Assembly (NCBI RefSeq): GCF_026151205.1
Contig: NC_087073.1
Coordinates: 13,907,837 to 13,971,836 of the forward strand
DNA length: 64,000 bases
Direction of reading: 5' to 3'
Source: Bolinopsis microptera
Taxonomy: Eukaryota > Ctenophora > Tentaculata > Lobata > Bolinopsidae
Part shown: positions 43,479-52,735 of the stretch, in pieces
How positions within the stretch are numbered: the stretch's first letter is position 1
Layout of the letters: each line of letters opens with the position of its first letter
Position numbers and translations under genes: made by a program
The notes under the pieces: model-generated
Told to the model about the DNA's origin: nothing
Seen by the model: only the letters and a program-made list of their open reading frames with translations
Databases searched by the model: none

Positions 43479-45421
43479 CTCTCTCTCTCTGTTCTGGTCA
43501 ACGGTTTCTGGCCTCTTACTAAAAGATGGAGGCCTTCTCACCGTGCCCACAGAATGCAACTCCTGCTAGCTGCACGCCAGGACTCCCAAAGTATATACGA
43601 AATCATAAAATAATAAATATCAATGCAACAGACCCCTGGAGTCTTGAAGCTGTCACTACCTGTCTCAGAGCAAACCCACTTCCGTTGTAGTACTTCTGCG
43701 GGCAGACAAGGGACTTCCGAGCAAGGTCAAAGCCTGGGAGATATGTCTCTATGCGGAGATGGGCCTAGGTTGAGTTCCTAGTATGGGATTTAGCGAAAGT
43801 TCCTGGTGAAGAATCCTAGGAGGTTACCCAAAAGGGTTTTCCCTATCCAGTCTTGTCGACTGTTCCACAAATTTGAAGATATGATTGAAGTTTACTGTTT
43901 TTAAGGTAGAGTTTACCAATTATCCTCATTCTGAACGTCATGATCTGGATGCACTTGCAGAGGAGGTGCTGGGATGTTTCTGCTTCTCCTGAAAAGTGTT
44001 CACAATCTTGCGTCTCGAAGTTGACGTTGTTTGCCACGTTCTGAAAATAAACTAGTGGGCGGCTGTGACCTATCCTGAAAGCGACCATGTAAGCCATCTG
44101 ATGTGAGTTCCAGAAAAATTAAAGTTCCTGTATTTATATTTGTGGAGGAACATCTCAAGTGGAATGTTTCTTTGTCACTGAGTGTGGCCTAATTGGGAGG
44201 AACGGTTCTGGTCCGATGGGGATGTTGTTGGATTGATCGTCCCTTGCGAATTCGTCCGCTAGTTCTTTACCGTATACTCCTTCATGTCCTGGAACGAAGT
44301 TCTACTCGATGAGAATACCTAGTGAGTTGAGTTGGTCTGAGATGTTCAGAACGAACCTGGAGTTAAAACTGGTGCTGTTAAGCGCTATAAATGCAGCCTG
44401 GGAATCTGAGATCCTAAGTTATCATTAGTCCAGATACTTGCCATTGTATAACGCAAATAGCGGGTACGATTTCCTCAATGAACCTGAAGAAGGAATATCT
44501 GTCCTGAAATGATACCATGTATCGTCGAGCTAAAAAATGAATCAAAAGTTAGAGTAAATCGTTAAACGCATTGATGTTTATTCCTGGTCCGGTTAGCTTT
44601 GCGTCTCAGAACTAAAGAGGTCCACTATGCTTTAGTGAGCTATACTGTCCACCAGGGTACTGTAGATCTAAGGGTTCCCCGTGTAATGGGGCAGGCTGTG
44701 AAAAAGCATCTCTGCAGGATGTCCGAGATGAACTGTTTTCGAGTGTTGAGAACTTCCGCTGTAGAACTGAATAGAACCAGTTGCAGTAGGGGTGTCAGTC
44801 AAACACTGCTGGCTACTAGATGATTGTAGAGCGTCCAGTCACATTTCAATGAAGAGTGTGGCAAAGCTAACCCGGTCCCCTGAAAAGTGGTTACTGGAGG
44901 AAGAAGTGCCAGGAATTCTCGCTATCAGTGTGTCCTCGTAGTCAGAGTTGACATCCCTAACACTGTCTTATCACGAGCCTGTGTCTAGCGTGTGTCAGCC
45001 CTAACGCATTAGCTGTCTTAACTGAAAAGACCTGAAAAGTGGTTACTGGAGGGAGAAGTGCCAAGACTACTCATTATCAGTGTGTCCTTGTAGTCAGGAT
45101 GAGCAAATTGGAATCCCTAGCTCTGTGGTGGGTGACTTCGATGGGACCTGAAAGCTGAAAGAGAATTTCCTGGTGATTTAATAGCTCTTAGAGCTATGTA
45201 TCTGTGTCTAACGTATCGTCGTTTGTGTGTGTACTATCTTGTAACCTGATATCTGAAAGAGAAATTTCCTGGTGCTTGGTAGCTGTTAGTGTTGACTTCC
45301 TGGTTCCTATGGGAACTTTGAGTTGGCAAGTCCCAACCTTTGTACTCAACAAGAGAGCACACCACCCGTTAGTGCCAACCAGGCCACACCACGTGGAGGT
45401 TCGGAGAGGATTTCGTGACCC
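43479..45421 (-). mobile_element. LINE fragment with RNase H, inserted in the satellite, 13-bp target duplication
   Basis: The satellite breaks after ATGAAGATAAGGT (43466-43478) and resumes with the same ATGAAGATAAGGT (45422-45434), a 13-bp target duplication. On the minus strand a decayed RNase H domain is readable near 44450-44200 (LRISDSQAAFIAL, FVPGHEGVYGKELADEFARD). A C-terminal zinc-knuckle region follows at 44097-43843 (MVAFRIGHSRP, CEHFSGEAETSQHLLCKC). The minus-strand 3' end is a GA-rich tail. Stops and frame changes show it is dead. The family may be the same as the fragment at 1112-1337. Confidence 0.85.
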
Positions 45422-45939
45422 ATGAAGATAAGGTATCTGTTGATAATTAGGTAGTACTAGTAGATGAAGATAAGGTATATGTTGATAATTAGGTAGTACT
45501 AGTAGATGAAGATAAGGTATATGTTGATAATTAGGTAGTACTAGTAGATGAAGATAAGGTATCTGTTGATAATTAGGTAGTACTAGTAGATGAAGATAAG
45601 GTATCTGTTGATAATTAGGTAGTACTAGTAGATGTAGATAAGGTATCTGTTGATAATTAGGTAGTACTAGTAGATGAAGATAAGGTATCTGTTGATAATT
45701 AGGTAGTACTAGTAGATGAAGATAAGGTATCTGTTGATAATTAGGTAGAACTAGTAGATGAAGATAAGGTATCTGTTGATAATTAGGTAGTACTAGTAGA
45801 TGAAGATAAGGTATCTGTTGATAATTAGGTAGTACTAGTAGATGAAGATAAGGTATCTGTTGATAATTAGGTAGTACTAGTAGATGAAGATAAGGTATCT
45901 GTTGATAATTAGGTAGTACTAGTAGATGAAGATAAGGTA
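45422..45939. repeat. 42-bp satellite, middle segment (about 12 copies)
   Basis: Same unit and orientation as 41411-43478. Bounded on the left by the LINE and on the right by the giant-TIR element; ends in AAGGTA (45934-45939), the left target duplication of that element. Confidence 0.97.
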
Positions 45940-46591
45940 AGTAGAAGGGAATGTATGAAGGCCAGTCATCAAGTGACCCCCAGCCACTCACAGCACGCCC
46001 CCAGGTCACGTGACAGCACGTCACGTGACAGATCACATGTCATGTAACCACGTGACAAGCTCGTCAATCAAATGTCAAGGTCACGTGACATTTGATTGAC
46101 CAATGAGGAGCCAGAACGTCATGACGAATCAATCAATAATCCCGACTAAAGGATCTAAAGTCTGATTAAACGGTTGCCAAGCAGGTTCCTGTCACTTGAT
46201 TACCGGTCACTTGATTACCGGTCACGTGTTTAGCTTAAGCATCATGTGACATGAATGGTATTTGAACCTCGAGATCACGTGACAGGAGTCACTTGATTAC
46301 CCGTCAGAACGTCATGATGAATAATTCAATAATCCTGTCTAAAGGATCTAAAGTCAGATTAAACGGTTGCCAAGCAGGTTCCTGTTATTTGATTACTGGT
46401 CAAATGATTCTTCACGATTTACCCCGGTCCAGTCACCACTCCAAATAAGCAGAGGGTGACATAACGAAATGTGGTGTAGGGTTACCATCGCTCGACCTCC
46501 TGGAAATTACAAGTCTTATCATCAATTTTCTGACATTTAAGCAATAGCTACAGTATCTGAACCACATTTTCACCCTTTAAGATATAACAAC

Positions 46592-46665
46592 TGTTAGGTA
46601 GCCTAGTGGTTAGAACATCCGTCTTCTGCGCAAAAGGTTCAGGGTTCAAAGTCGAGTCTAGGGAG
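46592..46665 (+). repeat. tRNA-derived SINE remnant (left arm)
   Basis: Has a good pol III A box (TAGCCTAGTGG) and a B box (GGTTCAAAGTC, one base off consensus) at tRNA-like spacing. The 5' and 3' ends do not form a full acceptor stem, so it is tRNA-derived, not a working tRNA gene. The mirror copy is at 52025-52098 on the minus strand. Confidence 0.6.
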
Positions 46666-46888
46666 TAGCTAAGGCTCCATACCATTCACTATTATTAACT
46701 ATTAAATTTGCTTGTTATAAATTTGATAAATTTCGAGAGACAAATAAAACTACCGTTTAATTGATAATTTGTTGTTGTCAACATTATAATCATAAATTGA
46801 AATCATCAAGAGTAAGATTGGGTACATAAATCATTGTATAACAGTTGCACGTTAATGGTGTTCTAGTACAGGTAGTTAGTTCCACCAA

Positions 46889-47578
46889 CTACTTATTCAG
46901 ATAAAGTTTGAGAATCTTATCGACAATAGTTGTGTTTTCGTTCATCAGTTTGTTTACATCAGATAGACTTGTAGTGGTGATAACTGCATCCAATAGAGAT
47001 CGTTCTTCCAAACTTAAAATATCTGTTAGGTCTTCTCCGCTGTCAATTAAACGCTGCTTCAAGACAACAAACAATTCGGTTTTCATCATGTATGAGAATA
47101 AAATGTCAAAACATTTATTTTGCTCTTTACACAATTTACTTTGTAACAGGACGTCTAGAGATTTAAGTAAACTCGATATCTTTTTACTGTTTGGTTGTTT
47201 GATTGGTACTCCTTTCCGCTTGCCTACGTGTTGCCAGTCAGTATCAGATTCTAACTCTTTAGCACTATATTCTTTGTTGGACTCATCATCGCTACTTGTT
47301 ACACCACTAAATTCATCATCACTACTACCTGGTACATCAGAGTTAGAACCACCTTGCTGAGATTCTTCAGAAACTATTGTATCAGCATCTGAACATACAG
47401 AATCAGGACCCTCCATTTTAACATCAGTCACATCTGAGTTAGCTTTTGACAGCGGCAGTAGAATTGCAGAACTTTCATCTGACTCTCGGTTCTCTCGATG
47501 ATACCTACTAATGTGTGAGGACAGACTATATTTATTGGCAAAAGACTTGTCACAGAATGAGCAGGTTACAGAATTCAT
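46889..47578 (-). CDS. C2H2 zinc-finger protein of the giant-TIR element (left copy)
   Basis: 229 residues, one exon. One C2H2 finger at the N terminus (C6, C9, H22, H27; VTCSFCDKSFANKYSLSSHI). A Ser/Asp/Glu-rich acidic stretch follows (about 35-115), then a basic patch (HVGKRKGVPIKQPNSKK) and a helical C terminus (LLKSLDVLLQSKLCKEQ to VDKILKLYLNK). It does not resemble a known transposase; a DNA-binding accessory protein is a guess from the finger. It is read inward-to-outward, from the inner arm toward the left terminus. It differs from the right copy by one residue that I could see (SSDDE here, SNDDE there). Confidence 0.7.
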   Translation of the reverse strand: MNSVTCSFCDKSFANKYSLSSHISRYHRENRESDESSAILLPLSKANSDVTDVKMEGPDSVCSDADTIVSEESQQGGSNSDVPGSSDDEFSGVTSSDDESNKEYSAKELESDTDWQHVGKRKGVPIKQPNSKKISSLLKSLDVLLQSKLCKEQNKCFDILFSYMMKTELFVVLKQRLIDSGEDLTDILSLEERSLLDAVITTTSLSDVNKLMNENTTIVDKILKLYLNK

Positions 47579-47604
47579 AACTGCAGTACAAACGTTTTAT
47601 AATG

Positions 47605-47930
47605 CTATGCAACAACCATTATATAGCAATAATCGCATAAAATCGCAAATAATCGCAAAATAATCGCATATAATCGCATATAATAGCATATAATAGCATA
47701 TAATGGCATAAAATTGCAAATAATCGCATATAATTGCAAAATAATTCCATAAAATAGCATATAATAGCATATAATAGCATATAATCGCATATAATAGCAT
47801 ATAATAGCATATAATCACATTTAATCACATATATAATCACGTATATTCTCTCTTAAAATCACATTTTATTATTTATACTCGCAAATAATTGCATATAATT
47901 GCAAATAATCGCATATAGTAGCAGGGTGAA
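47605..47930. repeat. ATAATAGCAT / ATAATCGCAT array (left arm)
   Basis: About 30 units of a 10-bp word ATATAATAGC / ATATAATCGC with variants, immediately upstream of the left zinc-finger ORF. A second cluster is at 48480-48605; mirror copies are at 50760-51085 and 50090-50220. Related words also fill 49240-49600 in the spacer. Confidence 0.85.
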
Positions 47931-48819
47931 TATGATCCAACTTACGCATTCAACCTATTAAAGATCTTTTCAAAGATTTATTTTCATGCTGATTGCCAAG
48001 CATCATCCTGGAGATGGAACTGTAACTCTTGAGTCTACCAAAGACTGCACCCAACATGTAGGAATACTTCCTAGTGGGGACTTTAAAGGACCACACCAGA
48101 CAGGACAAGGAGATCATGGTAAATTCTACGTCAACTAGTCAGACGGAGATCATCTTCGAGATCTATCACTTTCTGGATTATCATTCATAACCAGTAGTCG
48201 GCGCACCATTGATTTCTGCTTTCAAATGATAACTGCTAATACTCTTGTCGATTTTATTGCACAGAAACCAGCATTTGACCGGGACCGGGACCGGGAATAG
48301 CTCAAAATTGTCAATCCCGGTACCAGGATTCCCGGTACCGGGAATCCCGGTCGATTACTGGTGCAATTCAACTGGCCAGGTTTAGGTATCAGGTGATTTT
48401 TCCTGCAATTTGGTAGTTGTGAAACATCACCTTGGATTTCTGTTGTCACAAAACGTACCTTTTTAGACCTTTTCTCAAAGCATATAATAGCATATAATAG
48501 CATATAATCACATATAATAGCATATAATAGCATATAATCACATATAATAGCATATAATAGCATATAATAGCATATAATCGCATATAATCGCATGTAATAG
48601 CATTCGATCACATATATAATCAATTGGGTGAGCGAAAATTGTCCCTCGACAATTGACCCCCCGATAATTGACCCCCCGACAATGTAACTCAATACAACAT
48701 CACCTCATACCATACTCCTCACGGTTCTCTTGATCTAGGAAGAATGCACCTTTGTTGTGGTGTGCCACACTCCACATGAATAGATTCTTGGAAAATTCAG
48801 ATGCTCTCCCCATAGCTAG

Positions 48820-48896
48820 TGGCACAGACGGGAATCGAACCCGGGACCCTGTGAATGCGAGACATTTCACAAGCAGGCAGACTAACGAACTGTGCC
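48820..48896 (-). tRNA. tRNA-like sequence or pseudogene in the element spacer
   Basis: Minus strand: the acceptor strands GGCACAG and CTGTGCC pair perfectly over 7 bp, followed by A. The T arm CCGGG-TTCGATT-CCCGT has four of five pairs, and the B box GGTTCGATTCC is perfect. The middle region is about four bases longer than normal, the A box is poor, and the anticodon arm folds only with a bulge, so I cannot name an anticodon. Probably a tRNA pseudogene or SINE head. Confidence 0.45.
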
Positions 48897-49068
48897 ACAT
48901 AGCCATTTATAACTATAATGTATTATTTTAAACTGACAAGCTCGTAAATGAAATGTCAAGGTTACGTGACAAGTTAATTGACCAATAAGAAGCAAGTACG
49001 TTATAATAGCATCCGTCACGTGATATTCGTAACGATCTTGTTAAACATGTTCATATTTTCATTTTAAC

Positions 49069-49172
49069 AGCGGTCCATCTGGAGCCTCAGGTTAGTGAGT
49101 TAACGGCAACTTTCCTATGCAGGACAATGCGGGTTCAAATCCCGCCTAGCCTACTTCTCCAGATGGATCGCT
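49069..49172 (+). other. 16-bp-stem hairpin enclosing a tRNA-like T arm
   Basis: AGCGGTCCATCTGGAG (49069-49084) pairs with CTCCAGATGGATCGCT (49157-49172) with a single G-T wobble. Inside, AGGTTAG and CTAGCCT can form a 7-bp acceptor-like stem, followed by a T arm GCGGG-TTCAAAT-CCCGC with five pairs. The interior is shorter than a normal tRNA (33 bases where about 41 are expected). It lies in the unique centre of the giant-TIR element. Confidence 0.5.
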
Positions 49173-49605
49173 CTTTTAAAACATTTAATTTTATCTATTT
49201 AAACGTAACGACCATTGGTATTCATTTAAATGCGATTATAAAATATTATATGCTATTATATGCAATTATATGAATATATGTTGGAGATGGAACTATAACT
49301 CTTGAGTCTACCGAATGCGATTATATATGCTATTATATGCTATTATAAGCTATCATATGCGATTATATGATATTATATAATGCTATTATATGCGATTATA
49401 TGATATTATATGCTATTATATGCAATTATATGCTGGCGATTGAACTGTAATTCTTGAGTCTACCGAATGCGATTGTATGTTATTATTATATGCTATTATA
49501 TGCAATTATATGCTATTATATACTATTATATGCTATTATATGCTATTATATGCTATTATATGATATTATATGATATTATATGCTATTATTTGCGATTATT
49601 TTCAG

Positions 49606-49832
49606 TATTCATTCAGTATTCATTCAGTATTCATTCAGTATTCATTCGGTATTCATTCAGTATTCATTCAGTATTCATTCAGTATTCATTCAGTATTCAT
49701 TCAGTATTCATTCAGTATTCATTCAGTATTCATTCAGTATTCATTCAGTATTCATTCAGTATCCATTCAGTATTCATTTAGTATTCATTCAGTATTCATT
49801 CAGTATTCGGCATTTATTCAGTATTTAGCGGA
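49606..49832 (+). repeat. 11-bp repeat TATTCATTCAG (about 20 copies)
   Basis: Nearly pure tandem array in the spacer of the giant-TIR element, followed at 49840-49950 by two copies of a ~62-bp block (GTGGAGTGTGGCACA / GTGGAGTGCGGCACA), the second of which is the inner end of the right arm. Confidence 0.92.
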
Positions 49833-51111
49833 TTTGTTCATGTGGAGTGTGGCACATCACAACAAAAGTACCTCCTTCCTAGATCAAGAGTATCGTGAGA
49901 TTTGTCCATGTGGAGTGCGGCACACCACAACAAAGGTGCATTCTTCCTAGATCAAGAGAACCGTGAGGAGTATGGTATGAGGTGATGTTGTATTGAGTTA
50001 CATTGTCGGGGGGGTCAATTGTCGAGGGGTCAATTATCGGGGGGTCAATTGTCGGGGGACAATTTTCGCCCACCCAATGGATTATATATGTGATCGAATG
50101 ATATTACATGCGATTATATGCGATTATATGCTATTATATGCTATTATATGCTATTATATGCTATTATATGCTATTATATGCTATTATATGTGATTATATG
50201 CTATTATATGCTATTATATGCTTTGAGAAAAGGTCTAAAAAGGTACGTTTTGTGACAACAGAAATCCAAGGTGATGTTTCACAACTACCAAATTGCAGGA
50301 AAAATCACCTGATACCTAAACCTGGCCAGATAATTGCACCAGTAATCGACCGGGATTCCCGGTACCGGGAATCCCGGTACCGGGATTGACAATTTTGAGC
50401 TATTCCCGGTCCCGGTCCCGGTCAAATGCTGGTTTCTGTGCAATAAAATCGACAAGAGTATTAGCAGTTATCATTTGAAAGCAGAAATCAATGGTGCGCC
50501 GACTACTGGTTATGAATGATAATCCAGAAAGTGATAGATCTCGAAGATGATATCCGTCTGACTAGTTGACGTAGAATTTACCATGATCTCCTTGTCCTGT
50601 CTGGTGTGGTCCTTTAAAGTCCCCACTAGGAAGTATTCCTACATGTTGGGTGCAGTCTTTGGTAGACTCAAGAGTTACAGTTCCATCTCCAGGATGATGC
50701 TTGGCAATCAGCATGAAAATAAATCTTTGAAAAGATCTTTAATAGGTTGAATGCGTAAGTTGGATCATATTCACCCTGCTACTATATGCGATTATTTGCA
50801 ATTATATGCAATTATTTGCGAGTATAAATAATAAAATGTGATTTTAAGAGAGAATATACGTGATTATATATGTGATTAAATGTGATTATATGCTATTATA
50901 TGCTATTATATGCGATTATATGCTATTATATGCTATTATATGCTATTTTGTGGAATTATTTTGCAATTATATGCGATTATTTGCAATTTTATGCCATTAT
51001 ATGCTATTATATGCGATTATATGCGATTATTTTGCGATTATTTGCGATTTTGTGCGATTATTGCTATATAATGGTTGTTGCATAGCATTATAAAACGTTT
51101 GTACTGCAGTT

Positions 51112-51801
51112 ATGAATTCTGTAACCTGCTCATTCTGTGACAAGTCTTTTGCCAATAAATATAGTCTGTCCTCACACATTAGTAGGTATCATCGAGAGAA
51201 CCGAGAGTCAGATGAAAGTTCTGCAATTCTACTGCCGCTGTCAAAAGCTAACTCAGATGTGACTGATGTTAAAATGGAGGGTCCTGATTCTGTATGTTCA
51301 GATGCTGATACAATAGTTTCTGAAGAATCTCAGCAAGGTGGTTCTAACTCTGATGTACCAGGTAGTAATGATGATGAATTTAGTGGTGTAACAAGTAGCG
51401 ATGATGAGTCCAACAAAGAATATAGTGCTAAAGAGTTAGAATCTGATACTGACTGGCAACACGTAGGCAAGCGGAAAGGAGTACCAATCAAACAACCAAA
51501 CAGTAAAAAGATATCGAGTTTACTTAAATCTCTAGACGTCCTGTTACAAAGTAAATTGTGTAAAGAGCAAAATAAATGTTTTGACATTTTATTCTCATAC
51601 ATGATGAAAACCGAATTGTTTGTTGTCTTGAAGCAGCGTTTAATTGACAGCGGAGAAGACCTAACAGATATTTTAAGTTTGGAAGAACGATCTCTATTGG
51701 ATGCAGTTATCACCACTACAAGTCTATCTGATGTAAACAAACTGATGAACGAAAACACAACTATTGTCGATAAGATTCTCAAACTTTATCTGAATAAGTA
51801 G
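51112..51801 (+). CDS. C2H2 zinc-finger protein of the giant-TIR element (right copy)
   Basis: Mirror copy of the gene at 46889-47578 (coordinates sum to 98690 throughout), same length and start. The single seen amino-acid change is Asn for Ser in the acidic region. An intact ORF in both arms argues either for selection on the protein or for recent formation or gene conversion of the arms. The region upstream of the ATG in both copies is the ATTATATGCT-type array plus a TATATAATGG stretch that could act as a TATA-like promoter. Confidence 0.7.
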   Translation: MNSVTCSFCDKSFANKYSLSSHISRYHRENRESDESSAILLPLSKANSDVTDVKMEGPDSVCSDADTIVSEESQQGGSNSDVPGSNDDEFSGVTSSDDESNKEYSAKELESDTDWQHVGKRKGVPIKQPNSKKISSLLKSLDVLLQSKLCKEQNKCFDILFSYMMKTELFVVLKQRLIDSGEDLTDILSLEERSLLDAVITTTSLSDVNKLMNENTTIVDKILKLYLNK

Positions 51802-52024
51802 TTGGTGGAACTAACTACCTGTACTAGAACACCATTAACGTGCAACTGTTATACAATGATTTATGTACCCAATCTTACTCTTGATGATTTCAATTTATGA
51901 TTATAATGTTGACAACAACAAATTATCAATTAAACGGTAGTTTTATTTGTCTCTCGAAATTTATCAAATTTATAACAAGCAAATTTAATAGTTAATAATA
52001 GTGAATGGTATGGAGCCTTAGCTA

Positions 52025-52098
52025 CTCCCTAGACTCGACTTTGAACCCTGAACCTTTTGCGCAGAAGACGGATGTTCTAACCACTAGGCTACCTAACA
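52025..52098 (-). repeat. tRNA-derived SINE remnant (right arm)
   Basis: Mirror of 46592-46665 within the right terminal inverted repeat; same A and B boxes. Confidence 0.6.
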
Positions 52099-52735
52099 GT
52101 TGTTATATCTTAAAGGGTGAAAATGTGGTTCAGATACTGTAGCTATTGCTTAAATGTCAGAAAATTGATGATAAGACTTGTAATTTCCAGGAGGTCGAGC
52201 GATGGTAACCCTACACCACATTTCGTTATGTCACCCTCTGCTTATTTGGAGTGGTGACTGGACCGGGGTAAATCGTGAAGAATCATTTGACCAGTAATCA
52301 AATAACAGGAACCTGCTTGGCAACCGTTTAATCTGACTTTAGATCCTTTAGACAGGATTATTGAATTATTCATCATGACGTTCTGACGGGTAATCAAGTG
52401 ACTCCTGTCACGTGATCTCGAGGTTCAAATACCATTCATGTCACATGATGCTTAAGCTAAACACGTGACCGGTAATCAAGTGACAGGAACCTGCTTGGCA
52501 ACCGTTTAATCAGACTTTAGATCCTTTAGTCGGGATTATTGATTGATTCGTCATGACGTTCTGGCTCCTCATTGGTCAATCAAATGTCACGTGACCTTGA
52601 CATTTGATTGACGAGCTTGTCACGTGGTTACATGACATGTGATCTGTCACGTGACGTGCTGTCACGTGACCTGGGGGCGTGCTGTGAGTGGCTGGGGGTC
52701 ACTTGATGACTGGCCTTCATACATTCCCTTCTACT

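Larger units (their letters stand above)
45940..52735. mobile_element. 6.8-kb DNA element with 2.8-kb terminal inverted repeats and 6-bp target duplication
   Basis: The left arm 45940-48778 and right arm 49907-52735 are near-perfect reverse complements; the spacer is 1128 bp. Termini are AGTAGAAGGGAATG and CATTCCCTTCTACT. The satellite unit AAGGTA is repeated at 45934-45939 and 52736-52741, so insertion into the satellite made a 6-bp duplication. Each arm carries a 229-codon zinc-finger ORF, a tRNA-like SINE remnant, ATTATATGCT-type arrays and a palindromic GGTACCGGGAATCCCGG cluster. No transposase, integrase, DNA polymerase B or capsid gene is recognised. A 6-bp duplication with AG..CT ends recalls Polinton/Maverick elements (IS3EU and Dada also make about 6-bp duplications), so a non-autonomous relative is possible; the class is not proved. 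Confidence 0.88.

Noticed and set aside
41411-43501. A 696-codon minus-strand ORF of a 14-residue repeat
   Set aside because: It is a by-product of the 42-bp satellite period (a multiple of three with no stop in that frame). The same applies to 45194-46036.
47597-47840. Tyr/Ile/Cys-rich ORFs in the inverted-repeat arms
   Set aside because: They are translations of the ATTATATGCT-type array, open in several frames, with no protein character.
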